Below, one piece after another: positions 48,301 through 63,000 of a DNA stretch of 64,000 bases. Position 1 is the first letter of the stretch. The number at the start of each line of letters is the position of its first letter. A program made the translations under genes and the position numbers. Origin of the DNA: Babylonia areolata (Eukaryota > Mollusca > Gastropoda > Neogastropoda > Buccinidae); NCBI RefSeq assembly GCF_041734735.1, contig NC_134889.1:1415001-1479000 (forward strand). The letters run 5' to 3'. Under the pieces are notes generated by a model, which saw only the letters and a program-made list of their open reading frames with translations, was not told where the DNA came from and ran no database searches.

Positions 48301-50821
48301 TGTGTGTAAGTGTGTGTGTATGTTTACATGTAGAATTAAGTGTTTATTTATTCAGATACATAGACGTCCTGGAAACTCGCACAGACATGGAAAAGCGTAT
48401 TGATGCAGCGTTGCATGTAAATTAACATAGTCATGGAAACAGAATTATACACACTCACAGAGCACAACAAGGAAACATAGACGAACACTGCATAACATGG
48501 AAGCTGAATCATGGTGAAAGGAAAACATATGGATGCATACACACACATACGTGTGTGCGCATGCACTTACATGCACAACACAACACACACATACATGTGT
48601 GTGTAGCAATTTATGTATGTGTACATATATGTAGATATATATATATATATGTGATTTTTGTCTTTTTTCAGACGTCAGAAGCCTCTGCTCTGGAAGACAG
48701 CGTGGAGGATCTGAAAAAGAGATTAGAGATGGCAGAGATTTATGCACAGCAGGTAGGGCAGTCTCCCTGTCTGTCTGTCATGGTCTGTGGCTGTCTGTGT
48801 GTATGTCTCCAAAAGTCTCTGTGTCTGTCTCCGACAGTCTCTGTGTCTGTCTCCAGCAGTCTGTGTGTCTGTCTCCGACAGTCTCTGTGTCTGTCTCCAG
48901 CAGTCTGTGTGTCTGTCTCCGACAGTCTCTGTGTGTCTGTCTCTGACAGTCTCTGTGTCTGTGTCTGTCTCCGACAGTGTCTGTGTCTGTCTCCAGCAGT
49001 CTCTGTGTCTGTCTCCAACAGTCTTTGTGTCTGTCTCCAACAGTCTCTCTGTGTCTGTCTGCAACAGTCTCTGTGTGTCTGTCTCTGACAGTCTCTGTGT
49101 CTGTCTGCAACAGTCTCTGTGTGTCTGTCTCTGACAGTCTCTGTGTCTGTCTGCAACAGTCTCTGTGTCTGTCTCCGACAGTCTCTGTGTGTCTGTCTCC
49201 GACAGTCTCTGTGTCTGTGTCTGTCTCCGACAGTGTCTGTGTCTGTCTCCGACAGTCTCTGTGTCTGTCTCCAACAGTCTCTGTGTGTCTTGTCTCCGAC
49301 AGTCTCTGTGTCTGTCTCCAACAGTCTCTGTGTCTGTCTCCAGCAGTCTCTGTGTCTGTCTCCAACAGTCTCTGTGTCTGTCTCCAACAGTCTCTGTGTG
49401 TCTGTCTCCGACTGTGTGTCTGTCTCCAACAGTCTCTGTGTCTGTGTCTGTCTCCGACAGTCTCTGTGTCTGTCTCCGACAGTCTCTGTGTCTGTGTCTG
49501 TCTCCAACAGTCTCTGTGTCTCTGTCTGTCTCCGACAGTCTCTGTGTCTGTCTCCGACAGTCTCTGTGTCTGTGTCTGTCTCCGACAGTCTCTGTGTCTG
49601 TCTCCGACAGTCTCTGTGTCTGTGTCTGTCTCCGACAGTCTCTGTGTCTGTGTCTGTCTCCGACAGTCTCTGTGTCTGTCTCCGACAGTCTCTGTGTCTG
49701 TTTCCGACAGTCTCTGTGTCTGTGTCTGTCTGTGACAGTCTCTCTGTGTCTTTCTCCAACAGTTTCTGTCTGTTTCCGACAGTCTCTGTGTGTCTGTCTC
49801 CGACAGTCTCTGTGTGTCTGTCTCCGACAGTCTCTGTGTGTCTGTCTCCGACAGTCTCTGTGTGTCTGTCTCCGACAGTCTCTGTGTGTCTGTCTCCGAC
49901 AGTCTCTGTGTCTGTGTCTGTCTCCGACAGTCTCTGTGTCTGTGTGTCTGTTATTCCAGTCTCAGTGTTGTCACTGGCAGTCTGTGTGCATCACTGTCTC
50001 CCCTTTCTACCCCCCTCTGACCCAGTCTCTTTCTTGTCGCTGTTGACACTGAAGGTGACATGGATGTTGATGTGGATGTTGACTTTGGTGTTGATGGTAA
50101 CGTGGATGTGGGTGTTAAACATTGTTGTGGGTGTTGACACAGGTGTGAATGTGGACACTAATTGTAGGTGTGGACATTGTTTTGATGTGGGTGTTGACTT
50201 TGGTGTTGATGTTAACATGGATGTGGGTGTTAAACATTGTTGTGGGTGTTGACACAGGTGTGAATGTGGACACTGATTGTAGGTGTGGACATTGTTTTGA
50301 TGTGGGTGTTGACTTTGGTGTTGATGTTAACATAGATGTGGATGTTGACACAGATGTGGGTGTTTGACATTGACATGGTTTTTGACACTGGTGTCGATGT
50401 TGACACTGACATGGGTGTTGACACTGACATGGTCATTGACACGGGCATGGATGTTGACACTGACCTGGGTGTTGACGCTGTGGGTGTTGACACGGGTGTG
50501 GGTGTTGACACTGTAGGTGTTGACATGGGTGTTGACACTGGTGTGTGTGTGTGTGGACAGCTGTCAAGTGAGAGTGAGAACTCTGCAGGCAGCATGAAGA
50601 TGATGACGGAGCTGCAGGCAGAGAGGGACGCCCTGCTGCTCAAAGTGACTCAGGTCAGTTGTCTGCCCCTACACTGATGTGCTGATAACACACGCGCGCG
50701 TCAAGCATGCATGGACACTTGCACACACTAAAACACACTTGCCTACATGTACGCATGCGTTCACGCACGTGGGAACATGTGCTCCTACATGCGCACGCAC
50801 ACACACTTACACCACACACAC

Positions 50822-50855
<34 letters not shown>

Positions 50856-50973
50856 ACTCGATCAGTTTGTTTAATGTTATCATGTGGACTGTTGTGTGTC
50901 ATGTGTGTGTGTGTGTGTGTGTGTGTGGTGGGGGCAGTGTGGGTGTATATGTTGTGTGTGTGTTTGTATGTTA

Positions 50974-51015
<42 letters not shown>

Positions 51016-54000
51016 GGGGACAGTGTGGGTGTATATGTTGTGTGTGTGTGGTGGGGGCAGTGTGGGTGTATATGTTGTTTGTGTGTCATGTGTGTGTGTG
51101 TGGTGGGGGCAGTGTGGGTGTATATGTTGTGTGTGTGTTTGTGTGTCATGTGTGTGTGTGTGGTGGGGGCAGTGTGGGCGTATATGTTGTGTGTGTGTGT
51201 GTGTGTGTGTTATGTGTTTTTGTGTGGGTGCATGTCTATGGTGTGTGTACTTTATGTTGTGTGTGTGTGTTGTGCAAATGGTATGTGTGTGTGTGTGTGA
51301 GTGTGTGTGTGTATTCTGTGAGTGTGTGTTAATCTATGTGTGTGTGTGTTACTCTGTGTATGTATGTGTATGCATGTATATGTATGTGTGTGAGTATATG
51401 TGTGCGCGCACGTTAATCTGTATGTGTGTACTGGTGTCCATACCTGTGTGTGTGTTGCACTGTGTGTGTGTGTGTGTGCATGTCCAGTTGGAGGAGGCGG
51501 TGGGCAGCGTGCGGCAGGAGAGGGACCAGGTCAGTGAGCACTACCAGCACCACTCCCAGCAGCTGTCGGACCAGGTGCAGCACCTCACACAACAGGTCAG
51601 CCACACCTGCCCCCCCTGCCCCACCTCCCCCCCCCTGCCCACCCTGTCCCCTGTACACACACAGGTGGTTGGATATCCAAAGAGTTAAGAGTTCAGCAGA
51701 TAACAGTGTCAGAATCAGTGGTATATACCGTTTGTCACAGATTTCATCATTGTCATGTGGTGTGTGTTACATGGCTGAGTGGTATATACTGTTTGTCACA
51801 GATTTCGTCATTGTCATGTGGTGTGTGTACATGGCTGAGTGGTATATACTGTTTGTCACAGATTTCATCATTGTCATGTGGTGTGTGTACATGGCTGAGT
51901 GGTATATACTGTTTGTCACAGATTTCGTCATTGTCATGTGGTGTGTGTACATGGCTGAGTGGTATATACTGTTTGTCACAGATTTCTTCATTGTCTTGTG
52001 GTGTGTTTACATGGTTGAGTGGTATATACTGTTTGTCACAGATTTCGTCATTGTCTTCTGTGTGTACGTAGCTGAGTGGTATATACTTTTGTCACAGATT
52101 TCGTCATTGTCTTGTGTGTGTGTACATGGCTGAGAGGTATATACTGTTTGTTACAGATTGCGTCATTGTCATGTGGTGTGTGTACGTGGCTGAGTGGTAT
52201 ATACTGTTTGTCACAGATTTCGTCATTGTCTTCTGTGTGTACGTCGCTGAGTGGTATATACTGTTTGTCACAGATTTTGTCATTGTCATGTGGTGTGTGT
52301 ACATGGCTGAGTGGTATATATTGTTTGTCACAGATTTCGTCATTGTCTTGTGTGTGTGTACATGGCTGAGTGGTATATACTGTTCGTCACAGATTTCGTC
52401 ATTGTCTTCTGTGTGTACGTCGCTGAGTGGTATATACTGTTTGTCACAGATTTCGTCATTGTCTTCTGTGTGTACGTCGCTGAGTGGTATATACTGTTTG
52501 TCACAGATTTCGTCATTGTCTTCTGTGTGTACGTCGCTGAGTGGTATATACTGTTTGTCACAGATTTCGTCATTGTCAGAAGAGAGGGAGCAGCTGTTGT
52601 CCAAGCACCGTGACATGGAAGGGGCTTTGTTGGAGCTGCAACGGAAACTGGGTCAGTACTTCCCATTTGTGGTGTGGTGTGATGCGTTGTAATGTGCTGT
52701 GTGATACTGTGTGTGATGCGGTGTGACAGAAGCCATTGGGGTGGAGACCAGCATGGCACTATCATGTTGTAATGCGCTGTGGTATGCAGTCTGATGTGGT
52801 AATTTGGTGTGTGTGATGTGGGGTACAAGGTGATGTATATGATGTGATGTGGGGTGTAAGGTGTTGTGTAATGTGACGATGTATGTAATGTGGTGTGGTG
52901 TGTACTATAATGTGTACTGTGGTGTGATGTGACAGAAGCCAGTGCAGCAGAGCCCTTCATGACACAACCGTGTTGAAACGTAACGTAATGTGTGATGTAA
53001 CATGGGGCGCAAAGTAATGTGGTGTAAAGCATGATTTGTGGTGTGTAATATGTGGTGTGGTGTGACAGAAGCCAGTGCACCAGAGCTCCATGTGGCACTA
53101 CTATGTTGTATTGTGGTGTGTAATGTAATATGTTGTGTGTAGTGTAATGTGTGTAATGTAATGAGTGGTGTATCGTGTAATGTGTCTAATGTAATGTGTG
53201 GTGTGATGTGTAGCCCAGCGTGGCACTACCATGTTGTAATGTGGTGTGTAATGTGATGTGTGTGGTATGTGTGGTGGGTAATGTAAAATGTGGTGTGATG
53301 TGACAAAAACGAGTGCACCAGAGCTCCATGTGGCACTACCATGTAATGTGATATGTAGTGTAATGTGTGTAGTGTAATGTGGTGTGTAGTGTAATGTGTG
53401 GTGTGTAGTGTAACGTGGTGTGTAGTGTAATGTGTGGTGTGGTGTGACAGAAGCCAGTGCAGCAGAGCTCCAAGTGTAACCACCATGTTGTAACGTGGTG
53501 TGTAGTGTAATGTGGTGTGTAGTGTAATGTGTGATGTGGCGTGACAGAAGCCAGTGCAGCAGAGCTCCAAGTGTCACCACCATGTTGTGACGTGGTGTGT
53601 AATGTAATGTGTGATGTGGTGTGACAGAAGCCAGTGCAGCAGAGCCCCGTGTGGCCGAGTCATCAGGTGTGGACCCTGAGGCCCACAGACAGGTGGTGGA
53701 GGAGGTGGACCAGCTCCGTCAAGACCTGCAGGACCTGCAGCATCGCCATGACGCCCAGATCAGAGACAACGCACAGCTCAGCAGGTACACCGTTTGGGTC
53801 ACTTTGTAAGATACTGTGTGTGCTGCGTTGTGCATGTATGCAGATCTTGACTGTGATCGTTCTTATCTTTGTTGTGTACTTTGGTGTGTGTGTGTGTGTG
53901 TTGGAGTCGTGTGATTTTCATGACTTTTTTTCATATGTTTGTTTCATCTTAATGTATTTATTCGATTCATCAGTGATACACAGGGGTGGTGATGGTGACA

Positions 54001-57000
54001 GTCACCATCACCACCCCTGTGTATCACTGTCACCACCCCTGTGTATCACTGTCACCACCCCTGTGTATCACTGTCACCATCACCACCCCTGTGTATCACT
54101 GTCACCACCCCTGTGTATCACTGTCACCATCACCACCCCTGTGTATCACCGTCACCCCCCCCCCCCCCCCCCCGCCCCCTGTGTATCACTGTCACCATCA
54201 CCACCCCTGTGTATCACTGTCACCATCACCACACCTGTGTATCACTGTCACCATCACCACCCCTGTGTATCACTGTCACCATCACCACACCTGTGTATCA
54301 CTGTCACCACCCCTGTGTATCACTGTCACCACCCCTGTGTATCACTGTCACCACCCCTGTGTATCACTGTCACCACCCCTGTGTATCACTGTCACCATCA
54401 CCACCCCTGTGTATCACTGTCACCACCCCTGTGTATCACTGTCACCGTCACCACCCATGTGTGTCACCACCCCTGTGTATCACTGTCACCGTCACCACCC
54501 CTGTGTATCACTGTCACCACCCCTGTGTATCACTGTCACCACCACCACCCCTGTGTATCACTGTCACCATCACCACCCCTGTGTATCACTGTCACCACCA
54601 CCACCCCTGTGTATCACTGTCACCATCACCACCCCTGTGTATCACTGTCACCACCCCTGTGTATCACTGTCACCATCACCACCCCTGTGTGTCACTGTCA
54701 CCATCACCACCCCTGTGTGTCACCGTCACCATCACCACCCCTGTGTATCGCTGTCACCATCACCACCCCTGTGTGTCACCGTCACCACACCTGTGTGTCA
54801 CTGTCACCACCCCTGTGTATCACTGTCCCACCCCTGTGTATCACTGTCACCATCACCACCCCTGTGTATCACTGTCACCACACCTGTGTATCACTGTCAC
54901 CACCCCTGTGTATCACTGTCACCATCACCACCCCTGTGTATCACTGTCACCACCCCTGTGTATCACTGTCACCACACCTGTGTATCACTGTCACCATCAC
55001 CACACCTGTGTATCACTGTCACCACAGGTTGCTGGAGGAGAGAGAAGTGAGAGTGCTGACACTGGAACAGCAGGTGGAGCAGATGGGGTCGCAGGTGGAG
55101 GATCGAACCTCGCTACTGGAGAGCGTGCAGAGCGACCGCACGGCCCTGTCGCGCGCCTTGTCCCAGAACAAGGAGCTGAAGGCCCAGCTGGCAGAACTGC
55201 AGAACGGCTTTGTCAAGCTGGTGAGTCACATGGTAGTGTGTGTGTGTGTGTGTTTGCATTTATGAACATTGTGTGAATGTTCATGTGTATACATGTGTGT
55301 GTATGTAAATGTATGTGTGTGTATGTGTATGTGTGTGTGTGCATATAAATGTGTGTGCATGTGTACATATGTGTTTGTGTGTACATAGGTGTGTGTGTGT
55401 GTGTGTACACATGTGTGTGTGTGTACATATGTGTTTGTGTGTGTGTTCATCTGTGTTTGTGTACATTGTGTGTGTGACAGAGTAACGACAACATGGAGCT
55501 GGTGACGAAGCAGCAGGCGTCCCAGCACACCACCAATGACCTGTCGGCACGACTGGCCCAGCAGGAGGATGAGCTCACCGACCTCAGAGACCAGGTTCTC
55601 CTTCTCCCCACTTCTCTCTCTCCTCCTCCTCCTCTGTCTCTTGCTGTGTGTGTGTGGGTGTGAAGGAGGCACCTTTGAGAGAATCGGTTAACTCACTCAG
55701 TACGGCCAGTCCTCTCTTCTCCTCTACACAGACCCCTCGGATGTCCAGTGGGTGTCTGAATGACCCAAACTTTAGCTTCCGTCATCAGAATTGTGGTATT
55801 CTTTGTCAACATTCACCTCTTCAGTATAAGAGCCTTCCGCTTGCAATATTTTGATGATGGTAATTGGGGTGAAAAGCTGTTAACATCGTCTCTTTCGCTG
55901 TTCGTATGGAAAGAGTTAAGCCTTCTGATCCAGTGTTCAACAGTGTACAAGCAAGGTTCAGGGCTCTGCTTTTGGAGTGGTTTTGTGTCTGAGTAAGGCA
56001 CAGAGAGAGGATTGGGTTCTGCCATCCTTGGCAGTGTCCTCGACACAGGTAAATGGAATTCACTGCCTGTGTGTCCTTGACACAGGTAAATGGAATTCAC
56101 TGCCTGTGTGTCCTTGACACAGGTAAATGGAATTCACTGCCTGTGTGTCCTTGACACAGGTCAATGGAATTCACTGCCTGTGTGTCCTTAAAGGCTGTGG
56201 GACCTTGAACTTGCACTGTCTGTGCTGTTTAGCTCTGGTGACTAGGTAGTGAAGTTGGAAATTCCTCAGTGTTATTTGCCTGTATGGCCTTGTTATGTAT
56301 ATTTTGTTTGGCTTTGAAGGTGGTTGTTTTTTTAATGATTTTTTAAAATATTTTGTAATGTGGGGATGATAAATGAAGCAGAAGGGCTGACATCCTCAGC
56401 AAGGCCAAGTCCTGTTTGCCCTAAGGAGCTAAATGGTTTACATGTGTCATGAATTGTGTTTTGTTGGTCAGTCTTGTTTTGTTTTTGTTCGTTTTTTTTT
56501 GTTTGTTTTTTCTTTCTTTTTTGGTATTTTTATGTTGATGTGACAGTTTTGTGTTGACACGGTTGAGCTTTTGCTTGGTTTGACAGTCCTGATGTGGCCC
56601 CGTGCGGTCGGCTGGACTGTAAGCTACAGTAAACCACCATAAACAAAGACACAACAAACCAACAAGCACAGAACACCAACACCACACACCGCCACGCCCC
56701 CCTACTGACCCCTGTTGGCACGGCGGGAGGGGGAGGTGCAGAAGACTTCAGATGGCTGCTGAGGATCATCATGATCGTCATGATTTGATTTGATTTGATG
56801 TGTGTGGCGCGGCGGGAGGGGGAGGTTCAGACGTTGCGTGAGGCGAGGATCTAAGCACCATGATTTGATTTGATTTGACATGCCCCCAGTTGGCGCAGCA
56901 GGAGGGGGACGTGCAGACGTTGCATGAGGCGAGGATCTAAGCACCATGATTTGATTTGATTTGATGTGCCCCCAGTTGGCGCGGCGGGAGGGGGAGGTGC

Positions 57001-60000
57001 AGACCTTGCATGAGGCGAGGATCTAAGCACCATGATTTGATTTGATTTGATGTGTCCCCAGTTGGCGTGGCGGGAGGGGGACGTGCAGACGTTGCGTGAG
57101 GCGAGGATCTAAGCACCATGATTTGATTTGATTTGATTTGATGTGCCCTCAGTTGGCGCGGCGGGAGGGGGAGGTGCAGACGTTGCATGAGGCGAGGATC
57201 TAAGCACCATGATTTGATTTGATTTGATGTGCCCCCAGTTGGCGCAGCGGGAGGGGGAGGTGCAGACGTTGCATGAGGCGAGGATCTAAGCACCATGATT
57301 TGATTTGATTTGATGTGCCCCCAGTTGGCGCAGCGGGAGGGGGAGGTGCAGACGTTGCGTGAGGCGAGCCAGGCAGCCCAGAAGCAGCAGTACCAACAGG
57401 ACCAGATCCAGGACAGACTGCGGCACTACGAGGCCCAGGCACACCTCGTCGACACCCTGCAGAACGAACTGACGGCCGCTCAGGTGGGGGCTGGTGATGT
57501 ACTGTGGTGGGGGATGTGCTGTGATGTGCTGTGTTGTGATGTGATGTGGTGTGGTGTTTGTGGGATGAGTGGTGATGTGGTGTGGTGTTTGTGGGATGAG
57601 TGGTGATGTGGTGTGGTGTTTGTGGGATGGGTGGTGATGTGGTGTGGTGTTTGTGGATGAGTGGTGATGTGGTGTGGTGTTTGTGGGATGAGTGGTGATG
57701 TGGTGTGGTGTTTGTGGGATGAGTGGTGATGTGGTGTGGTGTTTGTGGGATGAGTGGTGATGTGGTGTGGTGTTTGTGGGATGGGTGGTGATGTGGTGTG
57801 GTGTTTGTGGGATGAGTGGTGATGTGGTGTGGTGTTTGTGGGATGAGTGGTGATGTGGTGTGGTGTGGTGTTTGTGGGATGAGTGGTGATGTGGTGTGGT
57901 GTTTGTGGGATGAGTGGTGGTGTGGTGTTTGTGGGATGGGTGGTGATGTGATGTGGTGTTTGTGGGATGAGTGGTGATGTGGTGTGGTGTTTGTGGGATG
58001 AGTGGTGATGTGGTGTGGTGTTTGTGGGATGGGTGGTAATGTGATGTGGTGTGGTGTTTGTGGGATGAGTGGTGATGTGGTGTGGTGTTTGTGGGATGAG
58101 TGGTGATGTGGTGTGATGTTTGTGGGATGAGTGGTGAAGTGGTGTGGTGTTTGTGGGATGAGTGGTGATGTGGTGTGGTGTTTGTGGGATGAGTGGTGAT
58201 GTGGTGTGGTGTGGTGTTTGTGGGATGAGTGGTGATGTGGTGTGGTGTTTGTGGGATGAGTGGTGATGTGGTGTGGTGTTTGTGGGATGAGTGGTGGTGT
58301 GGTGTGGTGTGGTGTTTGTGGGATGAGTGGTGATGTGATGTGTGGTGTTTGTGGGATGGGCGGTGATGTGGTGTGGTGTTTGTGGGATGAGTGGTGATGT
58401 GGTGTGGTGTTTGTGGGATGAGTGGTGATGTGATGTGTGGTGTTTGTGGGATGAGTGGTGATGTGGTGTGGTGTGGTGTTTGTGGGATGAGTGGTGATGT
58501 GGTGTGGTGTTTGTGGGATGAGTGGTGATGTGGTGTGGTGTTTGTGGGATGAGTGGTGATGTGTGGGATGGGTGGTGATGTGATGTGGTGTGGTGTTTGT
58601 GGGATGGGTGGTGATGTGGTGTGATGTTTGTGGGATGAGTAGTGATGTGATGTGGTGTGGTGTTTGTGGGATGAGTGGTGATGTGATGTGGTGTGGTGTT
58701 TGTGGGATGAGTGGTGATGTGATGTGGTGTGGTGTTTGTGGGATGAGTGGTGATGTGGTGTGGTGTTTGTGGGATGAGTGGTGATGTGATGTGGTGTGGT
58801 GTGGTGTTTGTGGGATGAGTGGTGATGTGGTGTGTGTGACATGGCATGGTGTGACATAACGTGTGATGCGTCACTGGACATAATGTAATAACAGGACCTG
58901 ATTTGACATGGTATGTGATGATGAAACAACAAGACCTGATTTGACATGGTATGTGATGATGTAACAACAGGACATGATGTGACATGGTATGTGATGATGT
59001 AACAACAGGACATGATGTGACATGGTATGTGATGATGTAACAACAGGACATGATGTGACATGGTATGTGATGATGTTACAACAGGACATGATGTGACATG
59101 GTATGTGATGATGTTACAACAGGACATGATGTGACATGGTATGTGATGATGTAACAACAGGACTTGATGTGACATGGTATGTGATGATGTAACAACAGGA
59201 CTTGATGTGACATGGTATGTGATGATGTTACAACAGGACATGATGTGACATGGTATGTGATGATGTAACAACAGGACTTGATGTGACATGGTATGTGATG
59301 ATGTAACAACAGGACATGATGCGACATGGTATGTGATGATGTAACAACAGGACTTGATGTGACATGGTATGTGATGATGTAACAACAGGACTTGATGTGA
59401 CATGGTATGTGATGATGTAACAACAGGACATGATGTGACATGGTATGTGATGATGTAACAACAGGACATGATTTGACATGGTATATGATGATGTAACAAC
59501 AGGACATGATGTGACATGGTATATGATGATGTAACAACAGGACATGATTTGACATGGTATATGATGATGTAACAACAGGACATGATGTGACATGGTATAT
59601 GATGATGTAACAACAGGACATGATGTGACATGGTATATGATGATGTAACAACAGGACCTGATGTGACATGGTATGTGATGATGTAACAACAGGACTTGAT
59701 GTGACATGGTATGTGATGATGTAACAACAGGACATGATGTGACATGGTATGTGATGATGTAATAACAGGACCTGATGTGACATGGTATGTGATGATGTGA
59801 CAACAGGACATGATTTGACATGGTATGTGATGATGTAAAAACAGGACATGATGTGACATGGTATGTGATGATGTAACAACAGGACTTGATGTGACATGGT
59901 ATGTGATGATGTAACAACAGGACATGATGTGACATGGTATGTGATGATGTAACAACAGGACCTGATGTGACATGGTATGTGATGATGTAACAACAGGACC

Positions 60001-63000
60001 TGATGTGACATGGTATATGATGATGTAACAACAGGACATGATGTGACATGGTATGTGATGATGTTACAACAGGACATGATTTGACATGGTATGTGATGAT
60101 GTAACAACAGGACATGATGTGACATGGTATGTGATGATGTAACAACAGGACATGATGTGACATGGTATGTGATGATGTAACAACAGGACATGATTTGACA
60201 TGGTATGTGATGATGTTACAACAGGACATGATGTGACATGGTATGTGATGATGTAACAACAGGACATGATGTGACATGGTATGTGATGATGTAACAACAG
60301 GACTTGATGTGACATGGTATGTGATGATGTAACAACAGGACTTGATGTGACATGGTATGTGATGATGTAACAACAGGACATGATGTGACATGGTATGTGA
60401 TGATGTAACAACAGGACATGATGTGACATGGTATATGATGATGTAACAACAGGACATGATTTGACATGGTATGTGATGATGTAACAACAGGACTTGATGT
60501 GACATGGTATGTGATGATGTAACAACAGGACATGATTTGACATGGTATATGATGATGTAACAACAGGACATGATGTGACATGGTATGTGATGATGTAACA
60601 ACAGGACATGATGTGACATGGTATGTGATGATGTAACAACAGGACATGATTTGACATGGTATGTGATGATGTAACAACAGGACATGATGTGACGTGGTAT
60701 GTGATGATGTAATAACAGGACATGATGTGACATGGTATATGATGATGTAACAACAGGACATGATGTGACATGGTATGTGATGATGTAACAACAGGACCTG
60801 ATGTGACATGGTATGTGATGATGTAAAAACAGGACATGATGTGACATGGTATGTGATGATGTAACAACAGGACTTGATGTGACATGGTATGTGATGATGT
60901 AACAACAGGACCTGATGTGACATGGTATGTGATGATGTAACAACAGGACCTGATGTGACATGGTATGTGATGATGTAAAAACAGGACATGATGTGACATG
61001 GTATGTGATGATGTAACAACAGGACTTGATGTGACATGGTATGTGATGATGTAACAACAGGACATGATGTGACATGGTATGTGATGATGTAAAAACAGGA
61101 CATGATTTGACATGGTATGTGATGATGTTATAACAGGACATGATGTGACATGGTATGTGATGATGTAACAACAGGACATGATCTGACATGGTATGTGATG
61201 ATGTAACAACAGGACATGATGTGACATGGTATGTGATGATGTAACAACAGGACATGATGTGACATGGTATGTGATGATGTAACAACAGGACTTGATGTGA
61301 CATGGTATGTGATGATGTAACAACAGGACATGATTTGACATGGTATGTGATGATGTAACAACAGGACATGATGTGACATGGTATGTGATGATGTAACAAC
61401 AGGACATGATTTGACATGGTATGTGATGATGTAACAACAGGACCTGATGTGACATGGTATGTGATGATGTAACAACAGGACATGATTTGACATGGTATGT
61501 GATGATGTAACAACAGGACATGATGTGACATGGTATGTGATGATGTAACAACAGGACATGATGTGACATGGTATGTGATGATGTAACAACAGGACCTGAT
61601 TTGACATGGTATGTGATGATGTAACAACAGGACATGATGTGACATGGTATGTGATGATGTAACAACAGGACCTGATGTGACATGGTATGTGATGATGTAA
61701 CAACAGGACCTGATGTGACATGGTATGTGATGATGTAACAACAGGACATGATTTGACATGGTTTGTGATGATGTAACAACAGGACATGATGTGACATGGT
61801 ATGTGATGATGTAACAATACATGATGTGACATGGTATGTGATGATGTAACAACAGGACCTGATGTGACATGGTATGTGATGATGTAACAACAGGACATGA
61901 TTTGACATGGTTTGTGATGATGTAACAACAGGACATGATGTGACATGGTATGTGATGATGTAACAACAGGACCTGATTTGACATGGTATGTGATGATGTA
62001 ACAACAGGACATGATGTGACATGGTATGTGATGATGTAACAACAGGACATGATTTGACATGGTTTGTGATGATGTAACAACAGGACATGATTTGACATGG
62101 TATGTGATGATGTAACAACAGGACCTGATGTGACATGGTATGTGATGATGTAACAACAGGACATGATTTGACATGGTTTGTGATGATGTAACAACAGGAC
62201 ATGATGTGACATGGTATGTGATGATGTAACAACAGGACATGATGTGACATGGTATGTGATGATGTAACAACAGGACATGATGTGACATGGTATGTGATGA
62301 TGTAACAACAGGACATGATTTGACATGGTATGTGATGATGTAATAACAGGACATGATGTGACATGGTATGTGATGATGTAACAACAGGACCTGATGTGAC
62401 ATGGTATGTGGTGATGTTACAACAGGACATGATGTGACATGGTATGTGATGATGTAACAACAGGACATGATGTGACATGGTATGTGATGATGTAACAACA
62501 GGACATGATGTGACATGGTATGTGATGATGTAACAACAGGACATGATGTGACATGGTATGTGATGATGTAACAACAGGACATGATGTGGCATGGTATATG
62601 ATGATGTAACAACAGGACATGATGTGACATGGTATGTGATGATGTAACAACAGGACATGATGTGACATGGTATGTGATGATGTAACAACAGGACCTGATG
62701 TGACATGGTATGTGATGATGTAACAACAGGACATGATGTGACGTGGTATGTGATGATGTAACAACAGGACATGATGTGACATGGTATGTGATGATGTAAC
62801 AACAGGACATGATGTGACATGGTATGTGATGATGTAACAACAGGACATGATGTGACATGGTATGTGATGATGTAACAACAGGACATGATGTGACATGGTT
62901 TGTGATGATGTAACAACAGGACATGATTTGACATGGTATGTGATGATGTAGTAACAGGACCTGATTTGACATGGTATGTGATGATGTAACAACAGGACCT

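Noticed and set aside
48723-49759. Arg/Asp/Thr-rich minus-strand frames
   Set aside because: Periodic RHRDCRRQT translation of the CTCCGACAG array; no independent support.
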